Notes under the pieces: generated by a model
What the model saw: only the letters and a program-made list of their open reading frames with translations
Database searches by the model: none
What the model was told of the DNA's origin: nothing
NCBI GenBank assembly: GCA_013368445.1
Contig: JAACJO010000027.1
Location: forward strand, 395,241-459,240
Source: Leucocoprinus leucothites
Taxonomy: Eukaryota > Basidiomycota > Agaricomycetes > Agaricales > Agaricaceae
DNA: 64,000 nucleotides
Direction of reading: 5' to 3'
Shown here: piece by piece, positions 22,842 to 34,184 of the stretch
Position numbering within the stretch: the first letter of the stretch is position 1
Layout of the letters: each line of letters begins with the position of its first letter
Position numbers and translations under genes: made by a program

Positions 22842-25384
22842 CAGTTGACTTTTTCATAATGCATAATATTAGAGAGCAGAAATTCAAATGCATAATGACA
22901 TTTATGCAAGACCATATATAAGCACCGGTGTGTTACTATGTGACAAAAATAACACATGATCAAAAGAATCTATCAAGTGTCATCTGCTTTGCACTTTGCA
23001 GCATATCCTTTGTCAAATGAGCCCTATACTTGTGGAGATATCAAAGAAGACCAAGGGAATTTGTGTATGTGCTGCTATGGCTGAGACAAAGGCTCTCCAT
23101 GTGATGGCACATCTACACTACTTGTGCCCTTGAAACTTTGTGAGCTTGATCATCATCTCCACTCTCATCATCTGACTCCTCCACCTCCACAGCATTCTCT
23201 GACACTCCAGCAAACTCATCCTTGATCTTCTGCACTATCTCTGCATCACCTCCCTCAAAAACATACTCTAATTCCCCAACTTCTCTCTCCTCTACAGGAT
23301 TCAACATCTCTTCAAGTGTAAAAGGAGCTCCAATTATACAACATTGTGTTTTGAGTTCATCAACTTGTGCAAGGGGGTCGTTCTCAAGCTCTTTGAGCTG
23401 TTGTGACTTTGGTACATCTTTAAGGATCTGGCATTTGGGTTCCTTGGTGCTCAAGCACTCCAAAGAGTTGGCCATTACATTGATCTCTTCTAGGGCTTGG
23501 TCAATGTTCTCTTCAGCATGAAACACAAGATTGAATGCAGGTGTCCACTCTCCCTCCTTGTATGCATTCCCTAGCATCTCTTACAACTTCTCCTGGGCTT
23601 CCAGCATGGTCAAGGATGACACTGCAAACCCTCAGATGATATCCCAAGCACACAGAGATAGTAGAGACTAAGCCATGGCTGAGAGCTCATTGGACTGCAC
23701 AGTAGTGATAGATCATGGACTTGGAGTAGTGGATTGTGAGCCTAAAGTAGGCTGGATATGAGTGTGTATCCAGTAGTGCTCAATTGTCTCAGCTGTGATT
23801 TCATTCCATGCCTCCTGTATCATAAGCATTGCCTCATAGATATTGATTTTATGAATGTCACATTCATCAGCTTCATTTATATCAATAGCTCATTTGAAAA
23901 ATGCTTATTGATAGTGGGTCTTGAGATACCAAATAATTCCAGCATCACATGGCTGAACATGAGAGGTTATATTTGGCCCAAAATATTCTATTTGGATGTG
24001 CTGAGGCTTATAATTAATGTAATGAGCACTAAACCCATCAATGAGAAGGAGGATGTGGTGGTTTAATCTTCTCATTTGGATATCAAGCTGCTTTATCCAT
24101 CTGAATAAAAACTCAGTGCTCAGTAAATGAAGAAGAAACAAGTTTCAAAAGCTTACTCCTTGAATATTTTCTTGGTCATCTAAGCCTTTGAATTATTCTA
24201 ATAATAGGATCCTTGTTCACCTGGTGTCTTTCTACAGAAAGCCTTAGGCCACCTTGACTTTCCTATAATGAATAAAAGAAGCTTCTCACTGCTATCTACA
24301 TTATATGTAACTCCAACTGAGATATGGAACTTGTCCTTCTTCTTTCCACTCATTTGTTGTGTTGCAAGCCCATGCTCAGGAGGAGTACTAAGGAGATTGT
24401 TAAAATTCTCCAAAATAAATTCTATTAAAGACACAAGACTTACTAAGGAAAGAAGCCAGTCTCATTGAAATTGAATTGATCCTGGGGTTTATAGCAGTCT
24501 GTAATCTTCTGGACCCTCTGTTGCTCCTTCTCAATGGCAAGGAGGTCAACTGATCCTGCTTCTCCATGACATTGATATTCTTTGATCTTGTAATTTGCAC
24601 AGAATGAGCTAACCCATGAGTCACTTTGCAGTTGCTCAGCTTGTGGGACATCAAATTGGTCCTCAATCCTCTGCTGCTTTGTGACAAGCATTGGCCTAGA
24701 AACATACTCTTCCTTCTCCTCCATATGCTTGACCCACAAAAATAGGGCTCTTTCCATATCTAAGCATGTGACAATATGAGGTCGCTTTGATGACAGGGCA
24801 TTTGGGGTTTTGTTGATGTGTGCAATCAAACTAGGACATTGTTTTATCTACAAGAGAGGGTTTCTTGACTGAAGGTCAAGACATCTTCATACAATGTTGC
24901 AAAATGATTTGCCACTTGTTGCTGTGTCATATCTGGGTGTTCATTGACAAATACAAGGACCATCATCCAGTCATGTAATATAAGATTGATGCATCTCTTC
25001 TTTGCCTGAGAAGACTGTACTGGAGTTTTGGGTGCATTTGGATTATGTTTGGCCTTTTTGACACATAGTTTGTATAGCCTGGGAAGAGGTCAAGGTTTTC
25101 AAGTTGGCTGGTGAGGTCTCATTGGTGGTGAAAACACCCTAACAACCTCACAAAGGCATTGAACCACCCTCCCTGTGGTTGCTGGGGAAACACTGACCCT
25201 TGATTCTTCATATTTTATTCCCAATGAGCCTCAAAATCCCTTCATATGATACTGCACAACCCCCAAAAATGCTATGCATTATGCAATATTCAATTTTTAT
25301 ACTCTCCAGCATGGTGAAGGGGTGAAACTGATGCATTATGAAAATTATGTAATATAGTTGTATGCATTATGAAAAAGTCAACTG
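22842..25384 (-). mobile_element. Pogo/Fot1-like DNA transposon (2,543 bp), complete ends
   Basis: Perfect 24-bp terminal inverted repeats (cagttgactttttcataatg plus cata) at 22,842 and 25,384, flanked by the TA duplication (22,840-22,841; 25,385-25,386). The empty site is visible in copy 3 of the DDE transposon (about 32,036), which proves the insertion. A subterminal tgcattatgaaa-like motif is repeated near the right end. The transposase lies on the minus strand. Confidence 0.95.
23113..25085 (-). pseudogene. Pogo-type transposase (CENP-B HTH, DDE_1), degenerate
   Basis: Read on the minus strand from about 25,085. The N-terminal HTH region is KRCINLILHDWMMVLVFVNE then QQQVANHFATLYEDVLTFSQ. 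The CENP-B-type HTH is CLDMERALFLWVKHMEEKEE, WVSSFCANYKIKEYQCHGEAG. Catalytic blocks are FNFNETGFFP (the first Asp is Asn here), VDSSEKLLLFIIGKSRWP, WIKQLDIQMRRLNHHILLLI, the second block DGFSAHYINY, and FGPNITSHVQPCDAGII. The C-terminal acidic tail is VEEREVGELEYVFEGGDAEI. Stops and frameshifts occur at about 24,832, 24,438 and 24,190. The ends are intact but the protein is not. Confidence 0.88.
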
Positions 25385-26156
25385 TAATTACAGTACTCCA
25401 ATAACCCCATCAATCATTGATGATAAGGACTTCTCATTGGAACTTCAGTTATATCTTATTGAGAAGGCAAATGGTGGACACATACAAGCTGAAGGAATTG
25501 TTGATTATGTCTCATTACTGGAGGTGTGAAGTCAATTTGGATCAAGAATTTCAAAAACCATCACCATCTGGACTATGCAACAATAGCTTCATTGACTAAG
25601 CTGGTGATATACCTGAAAGTGGAACAGAATGTACATTGATGGTCATGAGCAAGAGGATGTAGTTGAATACCAGGAGGGGTTTGCTGCCTGCTGGAAGACT
25701 GAATATGAGCCTCAAATGTTCATCTATGACAACAATAGTTACTTGAAAACAAAACCTAATGGTTTTCCAGTTCCACAAAGAGACCATTTCTGTATTATCC
25801 CCTTAACACATGATGAATCAACCTTCTACCAAAACAATCAGAGAAAGACCAAGTGGTCACATCCAGGAGAGAAAACATCAACAGAGAGAAAGGGAGAGGG
25901 ACCATTGGTGATAGTTTCAGAGTTTCTGTCACCTAATTGGGGCTGGTTGACACATGAGGGAGAGTGCATATTATTTTTAGTCTTTTAATCTCAGAGGTTT
26001 CTGACAGCTTCTGAATAGAGAAGCTTGAATTTTCTTTCAGGAAGGGAAGAACAGAGATGGGTATTTCAGTGGAGATGACCTCTTGGCTCAAGTTGATCAT
26101 GCCATTGATATTTTTGAAGGCAAAACAAATGGCTTTATGACAGGACTTTGGCTTTT

Positions 26157-26699
26157 TGTTACAATCTGTGATTGTGACCTCTTCAATTTGATCTCTGACT
26201 ATTCTTTCAACTTCTGATTTCTGTGATTTTTATTATCTACTATTTCTATGAATATTTCACAGCCTGTTTCTGCTTATCATTCTATCCTTTTTCATTTGTG
26301 CTCATATTCATTTCTGCAATTCCACTTCTGTTTGTTGTTCTCCATTGTATTGTGTCTGTCATTGTCTATTTATCTTTCATTTATCTGTTTATTCCCTTAT
26401 CATTGTGTTGTGAGTTTTGCAATATTTATGTGTTATTTGTCTGATCTTATGTTATCTTAAATATGTTGCTACTAGCTCATGTATTATCCATTCTGAATAT
26501 CAACTAAGATTCCACTCTGACTCTCTGTCCATTATTCCTTCAGTGTTGAATTCCAATTCACACTGCCTGTTATCTTCCTCATAGACCAAATCGGTCAATG
26601 CAATATTGGAAGGGCATAGCACATATGCTGAAGCCAATGACTGATCTCTCCATAACTTTTATGTACTTAGTAGGCACTGGTAATTGGCATATCTTGATA
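26157..26699 (+). repeat. LTR (5' LTR of a truncated gypsy-type element)
   Basis: Homologous along its length to the 547-bp solo LTR at 10,806-11,352 (starts tgttacaatctg, ends cttgata; shared block agcacatatgctgaagcc). It is followed directly by a gag gene, so it is probably a 5' LTR. It cuts the DDE transposase copy 2. No 3' partner is in the window. Confidence 0.8.
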
Positions 26700-26739
26700 G
26701 TATATTCAGAATCCCAACTTTTAGTATCATTCTCTTAAT

Positions 26740-28290
26740 ATGTCTACAACTCTTACTTGCAATACTGCTCATACTCATGGTGTTTCTGCCCAGAATCATC
26801 CACTTCCCTCTTGATGCACACCTTCTACTCCTTGGTTTTCAGGTCCACCTCAAAATAGATATGAAGCTTTGTGTAGGACTATTCATGAGTCTAAAGAAGA
26901 TGAACCCTAGGCTGAGCATGATCAGGTCAGTGTTGACCACAATGAAGACAACAAGGAAGAAGAGGAGAATAATACACAAGAACTAGAGGGCAATACCCAA
27001 ATTTTCAAACCTGAAGACTTGGGTCAGGATGATGAACATTTGGATAATGATGGTGCTGATGCAGGAGGTGGAGATGGTGATGGAGGTCCTCCTGATGATG
27101 ATCCTGATGATGAAGGTGACCCAGAGGATGAGCCTGACAAGCCTCCTTATCACTGCCATCATTAAAACCCAGACCCTAAAGAATAATTCCTGAATACTAT
27201 AGATTGTTTTGCAACTAACCTCAAAAATCACAACCATGCTCCCCAGCCTGTTGTTAAGACAGAACACATTAAGGCTAAAGAGCCCAATACATTTGATGGC
27301 TCCAAGCCTCAGAAACTAGATGAGTTCCTCTTTCAATGCTACTTATATTTCAATACTAATCCATTGCAATTTACTACAGAACATGCGAAGGTTAGCTTTG
27401 CGATGGCCTTTCTCAAGGGACCTGCTCAGCAGCACTTTCAAACAGTTCTTCAAGTGGAGTATGACTAGGACATCATCTCCTGGTTTTAGGAATTTCAATT
27501 ATTTACAGATGAGTTGCATGAGAATTTTGGGGCTCTTGATCATGACACAGAGGCAGTGGAGGAGTTGAAACACCTTCACATAGGTCATAATTGGACCATC
27601 ACAAAGTATAATGTTGAGTTCTCACAACCTGCTAGTATCTTGGGATAGCCCAACAACATCCTAGTCTACCACTATTATCAAGGCCTTCTGGATCACATTT
27701 CCAATATCATCTCCAGCTCTCCTACTGGCAAATCCTCTTCCCTTGCTGATATGCAATGTCTCACTATGAAAATCAACAACAACTACTGGTCTCATGTCCA
27801 TGAAAAGAAGCATACTGGTGAAAAACCAGATCAATCTTTGACATGTCCTGATATGCAGAACCAGCAGAATCAGCAGAACAAAAACAAGGGGAAGAATAAC
27901 AACAATCACCAGCAGAATTCATTGCAGCAGTCCAACACATCTTCCAATCATCCTTCCAACAATCCTAAACTATCCCAGAAATCATCAAATCCTTCTTCCT
28001 CATCACAACCTTCCAACCCTCTTGCTGGAAAACTCAACAAGGACAGTAAGCTGACTGCTCAAGAGTGTCAGCATCACATTGGAAATGGGCAATGCTTATA
28101 CTGTGGTGGAAACCACATGATTTGTGACTGTCCTTGCAAGAACAAGTCTGGTAATACCAGTAATAATTCCAATTCTGCTTCTTCTTCTTCTAATGTGAAC
28201 AAGTATAAAGGTCAAAAAGCCAAGGCCAACACAGACTCCAAGGATGCTCCACAACCTTTGGGCTCTCAATCTGAGAGTTCAAAAAAATAG
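26740..28290 (+). pseudogene. Gypsy gag with zinc knuckle (truncated element)
   Basis: Follows the LTR. An acidic stretch (DDDPDDEGDPEDEPDKPP) precedes the retrotransposon-Gag domain: KAKEPNTFDGSKPQKLDEFL, FQCYLYFNTNPLQF, KVSFAMAFLKGPAQQHFQ, then YDQGLLDHI-type helices (YYQGLLDHISNIISSSP). The 27,751-28,290 part is open: an Asn/Gln/Ser-rich linker and a knuckle CLYCGGNHMICDC (CX2CX3HX4C, one residue shorter than usual) with a Lys-rich tail. Stops at about 27,166, 27,185, 27,468, 27,487 and 27,645. No protease or pol follows. Confidence 0.82.
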
Positions 28291-28813
28291 TGAGGCAATC
28301 CTCAGAACTCTGTGCAGGCTGAGGATTGCATTGAACTCTTGATTCTGCTGTGATTAGAAAATTAGTTTATCATCACCTTGGACTCACCTTTATAGTCACT
28401 AGGACTGTGTATTTGTAGTCTCTTAAGATTGCATAGATAACACTGTCTTCCAAGTATTTACCCTTAGGTCTGGTATTCTTCAGAGATATGTCTATTCTTC
28501 TGGCAAATTTCTCCCTTCCATGCATCTACCCTCAGGTCTGGTATCTTGTTTGAGATTCAGGTTCAATGACCTTAGCTCTCACAAGTCTCCAAATGTTTTA
28601 AGAGCATGGGTAATTGTTCAGATTAATAGGAGTGATCCACAACTATTCCACTAGTTGGCAACATGTGTCAACCCTCTCTTTGTTGTTATGCACAATAGTT
28701 TTGAGACAGCTTGTGCAATAACCACAATAACCCAAATTGACAGTGTTTGAAGCATTGTTGGGTTCCTGGGAAAAGTAACAGCTCTGTGCTAAGATAGGAG
28801 ACACCAGGATCTA
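28291..28813. other. Non-coding stretch between gag fragment and DDE copy 3
   Basis: Stop-rich in all frames. Two related blocks contain tctggtat(t/c)tt (about 28,469 and 28,534). It may be decayed pol or unrelated repeat; nothing recognisable. Confidence 0.3.
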
Positions 28814-28907
28814 GCACCTTATGTAAGCTGAAATGATAGATGCCAAAGGTGGCAAAATATTTGATTTCATGATTTTGATGAGTGCCAAATATGACAAGAG
28901 CCTAATA

Positions 28908-30500
28908 CAGTGGCTCAAAAAACTGTCCCAATGTTTTCGCATTTTGGACATATTTGCTAATACCAGGGCAGATATATGGCCTAGCATCCTGAAAATATTC
29001 ACACAGGTACCTTGACATATTGGGCGCATATATTCCCATGATCACATGACCTTGTCCATCAATGAATTAATAATGAATTATCGAAAATATATACTCATTG
29101 GGACAGTTTTTTGACCCTCTGTTATCTACCTACTCAATACTTTGTATGACCTCCTCTTGCCCTGATAACTGCCTCAATCCTTCTGGGCATGCTTTCTATC
29201 AGCCTTTGGCACCTTTCTGCTGGAATCTTATTCCACTCCTCTACTAGCCTCTCCCACAATTCAAATACTCCCTTGGGTGGTCTTTCATATGCCTTCAGCT
29301 GGTCCTTCAGGTAGGTCCAGAGGTGTTCAATGGGATTTAGGTCAGGGGATTGTGCAGGCCATGGTAGAACTTGAATGTTGTTGTCCACAAACCATTGTTG
29401 TCCCAGTTTTGAGGTGTGTTTTGGGTCATTATCCTGCTGGAATATCCTCTCCTCCTCCTCCATCTCCAACTTTTCAAAGCTTTCCACCACCCCATTGTCC
29501 AAAATCTCGCAGTATTGCACTGCATCCATATTCCCTTGAACCTCTATCAGCTTTCCCACCCCATTCCACCCCATACACCCCTACACCATCATGTTACCAC
29601 CTCCTCCATGTTTGACAGTAGGGAGAGTGGTCCTATCTGACAGTAGTTCCCCCCTCCCCTTCCAGGTATACACCTTTCCATCTGACCCAATCCTGTTGAT
29701 CTTTGTTTCATCTGTCCACAACACCCTCTTCCAGTCCTCCACTGTCCAATTCCTATGTTCATGTGCAAAGTCAAGGTGTTCCTCACGATGTCGCTTTTTG
29801 AGTAGAGGTCGTTTGATCTTGGTTACAGAGCAAAATCCATTATCCTGAAGGGTATTTCTGACAGTTTGGGGTGTGACAGGGTCAGACAGAGTAGAGTTAA
29901 TGAAAGTTGTAGCCTGGACAGCATTGTCTAGCTTTCCAGAGGTTATTTGGTGAATTATTGCTTTTTTATCACGAGGAGAAAGCTTGGAAGGACATCCTCC
30001 CTTGTTGTTTTCCTTGTCCCCATCAACTTCTTTCTTGATCCTCCCAACAGTAGACTTTCCTAGACCAGTTTTATGTTCAATCTGGTGCAAGGAATAGCCA
30101 TCTTTGAGAAGAGAAGTGACTTGGGAGTATTGGGTAGAGGAGATAGCTTTCATGATGTAGTGGCAGGAAGAAAGACAGTTGTAGCCATCTCAACATGTCA
30201 ACCAAGGTCACATGATCTTGTTTATTACTCCCACGCCTGCCCTGATGCTCCCCTGGCATGTTACAAGGTAGATACTGGGAGGCTGATAGGGGGTCAAAAA
30301 ACTGTCCCAATGAGTAGATATTTTCGATAATTCATTATTAATTCATTGATGGACAAGGTCATGTGATCATGGGAATATATGCGCCCAATATGTCAAGGTA
30401 CCTGTGTGAATATCTTCAGGATGCTAGGCCATATATCTGCCCTGGTATTAGCAAATATGTCCAAAATGCGAAAACATTGGGACAGTTTTTTGAGCCACTG
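28908..30500 (-). mobile_element. Tc1-like transposon, copy B (1,593 bp)
   Basis: TA duplication at 28,906-28,907 and 30,501-30,502. Same 215-bp class of terminal inverted repeats as copies A and C. Inserted in DDE copy 3, hence younger than it. Confidence 0.95.
29134..30153 (-). pseudogene. Tc1 transposase (DD34E), copy B, one in-frame stop
   Basis: Open from 30,153 (MKAISSTQYSQ) to 29,134 (RARGGHTKY), except for a single TAG at about 29,580, where copy A has TGG (MMVWGCMG). All catalytic blocks are intact (LWTDETKINR, QQDNDPKHTSK, SPDLNPIEHLW). The HTH part is intact. This copy is one codon from full length, so it decayed recently. Copy C carries the same TAG. Confidence 0.93.
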
Positions 30501-30502
30501 TA

Positions 30503-33124
30503 GCATCTGCATACTTCTCTATATACTCTTCTTGGAGCTTCTTGACAAGCTCTGGAGGTAGCATGTAGTGGCTATGATATTTTTTATTTGCCCACACAGC
30601 TCCAGAACCTGTCAGATTCTGAGAATAAGCATTGAAGAAATGGGCAGCACAGTTTGCATAGCTACACAGAAGCATCAGTGAATAACCAGTATGATCTGAT
30701 TGTCATTCATACTATCAGATTTGAAGTAGAGGAATATTATCAAGGCAATCTTTCATCACAGCTTCCATTTCATCAATGTTTTCAGTCTTGGGTAAATTCC
30801 TATAGTGGAGTTTGGCTGCCCCCCAATACTACTCAATAAAGTTGAGCTTGCAATGATACTTGGCATAAAAGTCACATATCTGACCACAAAAAATAATGAG
30901 CTCCTTGAGGTGGGATTTTTGATTGACAAAATCTGGTGGATTGAAGAGGAGCTGGCAGTAACAACAACCAGTATGGCCTTTTTCACATTTAAATCCTTCA
31001 CATTGGGCTTGAAGATCTCCAGAGGATGGCCAAAGCCCTTGCTCTTTAATAATGAGAGCTATACCCTTAAACCAGCCAGGCATTGTTGGGTAATCATCAT
31101 CAAAATAAAGATCCTGATGCATTATCACACCACTCTTCTTGAATGACATTGAGCACATCTTTGGGCCATCTTTGTGGTGCTACCAAGACTCATGTGGGTT
31201 CTTTGGCATCTGTTGTACTGAAAGGGCATCAGGTGCATGACATTGATGACTTGGGGTATTATCAAAAAGCCAAAGTCCTGTCATAAAGCCATTTGTTTTG
31301 CCTTCAAAAATATCAATGGCATGATCAACTTGAGCCAAGAGGTCATCTCCACTGAAATACCCATCTCTGTTCTTCCCTGCCCAAAAGAAAATTCAAGCTT
31401 CTCTGTTCAGAAGCTGTCAGAAACCTCTGAGATTAAAAGACTAAAAATAGTATGCACTCTCCCTCATGTGTCAACCAGCCCCATTCAGGTGACAGAAACT
31501 CTGAAATCATCACTGATGGTCCCTCTCCCTTTCTCTCCATCAAAGTTTTCTCTCTTGGATGTGACCACTTGGTCTTTCTCTGATCATTTTGGTAGAAGGT
31601 TGATTCATCATGTATTAAGGGGACAATGCAGAAACAGCCTCTTTGTGGAACTGGAAAACCATTAGGTTTTGTTTTCAAGTCACCATTGTTGTCATAGATG
31701 AACATTCAAGGCTCATATTCAGTCTTCTAGTGGGCAACAAACCCCTTCTTGTATTCAACTATGGCCTCTTGCTCATGACTGTTGATGTACATTCCATTCT
31801 GCTTTTAGGTGTATTGCCAGCTTAGTCAATGAAGCCATCATTGCATGGTCTGGATGGTGATGTTTTTTGAAATTATTGATCCAAATTGACTTCACATCTC
31901 CAGTAATGAGACATAATCAACAATGTCTTCAGCTTGTATGTGTCCACCATTTTCCTTCTTGATATGATATAACTGAAGTTCCAATGAGAAGTCCTCATCA
32001 TCAATAATTGATGGGGTTGTTGGAGCACCATGATTATAGAGTGGAAGTTCTCCATTGTGCAGGTAATTGTATATCCATGTTCTTATGGTTTGTGCATGAC
32101 TGATACTTTGGCATGCAGCTTTAGTAGCAAGAACTGATATCTCATGCTAGCTATAGCTGGGCTCTACATCAAGATAGAAGTTGAGGGTGGCAGTCATGGA
32201 TAGGAGGCAAGTTTGGGTGAGAGGGGCAAGCCTTTTGTCCTTAGATAGGGAGGTAAGCTTGCTCTTTGCTTGCTGGAGTGCTGGAAAGTCCTTGTAGAAC
32301 ATCTGGTTCAAGGACCAGTCTGCCTATGACTTTGGGCTGTCATCAAGAGGTATGTTTCAATGTTTTATGTCTTGTAAAAGATTTCTAACAGTGTTTCTAG
32401 CCTCTAGGACATGCTTATCCCATTGCTGAAGGATTGTTTCAATGGTATCCGTCACATTCTTGGGTTTCTAGACAGTGGTGAGTTCAATATGGGTAGAAAA
32501 CTCATTGTAACTCACATCATTCTCCTCCAGACCAAAAATGTGTTCTAGATGCTCCTCCATCTCATCCTCAACCTCAATCTTTTCAATATACTCTTCTTTA
32601 CTGTCTGGGACATTGTCTTTGACGATCTGGCTGCCCTGAGCTTCGCTTTGAGCTTCAGGAGAGGTAAGGAATTGATCAATCATCCCTTGACCTTTCTTGG
32701 CTAATTTTCATTGTTTTGTAGCATAATGTTGCTTTGTTCTTGCAGAGTTTCCAGTATAATGTTGAGGGCATTTTGGTTTATTCCCTGGGGCCTCCATTTC
32801 CGCTCAAAATATGACCTGAAACACTGCCTGCATGGTGGCTGCAAACTTCTGAACCTCACTTTCTGTTGGTATCTCTTCACATTCCTCCTCATCTCTGTCA
32901 CCCTCTGACCCATCAGCACTACTGTAGACACCTCCATCACAGCCAGATGACTCAGAAGCTGGCTCTGGAACAACAGAAGGCTGAAGATCCACTACAGAAG
33001 GAGAGTAGGAGTCCATTCTATGATCTAAAGGACTAGAAATTGAGTTTTGGGGTGGACTTTTCTGCTGGTTTGCCCTGACTAGGTTCCTTAGTCATACCCA
33101 ATTTGCCTTTGAATGATTTCCCAT
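30503..33124 (-). pseudogene. DDE transposase with Cys-rich insertion, copy 3
   Basis: This is the most complete of the three in order of blocks. From 33,124: MGNHSKAN; acidic pieces (33,016-32,804 and 32,683-32,468) identical in sequence to copy 2; the first-Asp block HDESTFYQNDQRKTKWSHP (here IHDES) and VMISEFLSPEWGWL; the second block (LFDNTPSHQ equivalent, about 31,250); FDDDYPTMPGWFKGIALIIK; the Cys-rich insertion CEGFKCEKGHTGCCYCQLLF; the third block KYHCKLNFIE (E of the LNFIE block kept); and YANCAAHFFNAYSQNLTG, VWANKKYHSHYMLPPEL. Stops at about 33,091, 32,801, 32,465, 32,360, 31,890 and 31,720 inactivate it. Confidence 0.82.
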
Positions 33125-33532
33125 GTAACTTGAGTGGTTTTTTGCAATTTTTGGATATTTCTTTCTTATTTTCTTTTGCCTTTCTGACACTCTAGATATC
33201 ACATGATTGTATTATGTAAGTGGCAAAATATCGCACTTTGCAGAGCCTCACTGCCTCTTGACCTTTGCCAAATGGTTTAATATGACATTTTGAGCAACTT
33301 TTGTCAAAAAAATAAAAAACTTGTAATTAAATATTATACAATGGTTTTTTCAACATTTTAGTTCCTAGGAAATGTTCACTAGCCCTGTCTGAAACTTCCC
33401 TAGGAGCTACTTTACCTCAGAAATCCATGTTGTCATCATAATTCCCCTTGACATTTTGGTGCTGGACTACTTATATGACATATATGTGTTCCTGATGTCC
33501 TATACCTTATCTAATTTAACCAATATTACAAT

Positions 33533-33676
33533 TAGAGAGAATAAAGATGAAAGTGAGGGAAAGGAAAAGGAGGGGACATCTAGAGAGGGTGGAGGAGAGA
33601 GAGAGGAGGGAGGGAAGAAGAGAGAGGGCAAAGGACAGAGAAGGGAGGAGAGAGAGGGTAGAGTAGAAAGCAAACT
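33533..33676. repeat. Polypurine low-complexity tract
   Basis: About 140 bases made almost wholly of A and G on the plus strand, next to the end of DDE copy 3 and running into the foldback repeat at 33,665. Confidence 0.85.
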
Positions 33677-34065
33677 CTGGTTTTGAAGTTCAACATATTC
33701 ACATAATCATGTAATGCCTCTGCTTGAGCCAACATACCCTAACCCTAAATTGATAGAAGTCATGTGCTTGAGTACTGCCTGGGCAGGAGCTAATAGGTAC
33801 TTATTTGATCATGTGACTCAGCCACTCTTCTTCAGCACCTATTGTTTGAATTCTTTGAGCTCCAGGAAATATGTTTAGCTCATTGAATTTACCTGAGAAG
33901 CTTGTTTATAACATATATAGTTCAGAAATTAACTGCCCAAGTAGTGCCCAGGCAGTACTCAAGCACATGACTTCTATCAATTTAGGGTTAGGGCATGTTG
34001 GCACAAGCAGAGACATCACATGATCATGTGAATATGTTGAATTTCAAAACCAGAGTTTGCTTTCT
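33665..34065. repeat. Foldback repeat (arms about 130 bp)
   Basis: The left arm 33,665-33,793 starts agaaagcaaactctggtttt. Its inverted partner is 33,944-34,065, ending ...cagagtttgctttct. Shared inner blocks include ttgatagaagtcatgtgctt and its complement. The loop is about 150 bp. Two ccctaa units inside each arm are only two units long, so this is not a telomere. Confidence 0.85.
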
Positions 34066-34184
34066 ATGCACTCAATACTTCTCCTTGCCTTTAAACTTTT
34101 ATCTCACCCAAGTAACTTGTAGCAGAGGTATATTCTACTCTTCTATCATCAAGAGCCACTTATATATATATATTATGTAGGAGG

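Larger units (their letters stand above)
21366..26156 (+). mobile_element. DDE transposon, copy 2, truncated and split by pogo
   Basis: Same family as copy 1 and copy 3. The left end (about 21,366, gttaaggtatgg...) is divergent. From about 21,413 to 22,841 it is almost identical to the inverted copy 3. A pogo element (22,842-25,384) is inserted at a TA. The copy ends at 26,156 where an LTR begins, within the second-Asp block. The remaining 3' part is absent from the window. Confidence 0.82.
21752..26156 (+). pseudogene. DDE transposase, copy 2 (N-terminal and first catalytic part)
   Basis: Starts MGNHSKAN, then soon a stop. The acidic piece 21,860-22,072 (VVPEPASESSGCDG...) and the 22,193-22,408 piece (MIDQFLTSPEAQSEAQ...) follow. 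After the pogo insertion come MYIDGHEQEDVVEYQEGFAA, MFIYDNNSYLKTKPNGFPVP, the first-Asp block THDESTFYQNNQRKTKWSHP, and VIVSEFLSPNWGWL. Near the end VDHAIDIFEGKTNGFMTGLW appears before the LTR cuts it. Stops at about 21,784, 22,072, 22,408, 22,519, 22,728, 25,529, 25,600 and 25,988. Confidence 0.8.
28814..33511 (-). mobile_element. DDE transposon, copy 3, split by Tc1 copy B
   Basis: Opposite orientation to copies 1 and 2. The right terminus (gcaccttatgtaag at 28,814) matches the reverse complement of the copy 1 end. The left terminus is at about 33,511 (...ataccttatc). TA is present on both sides. Tc1 copy B (28,908-30,500) is inserted near the transposase 3' end. Without it the element is about 3.1 kb. 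Confidence 0.8.

Noticed and set aside
33456..33686. Open frame rich in Glu, Gly, Arg and Lys
   Set aside because: Produced by the polypurine tract.
33720..33740. ccctaaccctaa, telomere-like
   Set aside because: Only two units, present once in each arm of a foldback repeat; no array.
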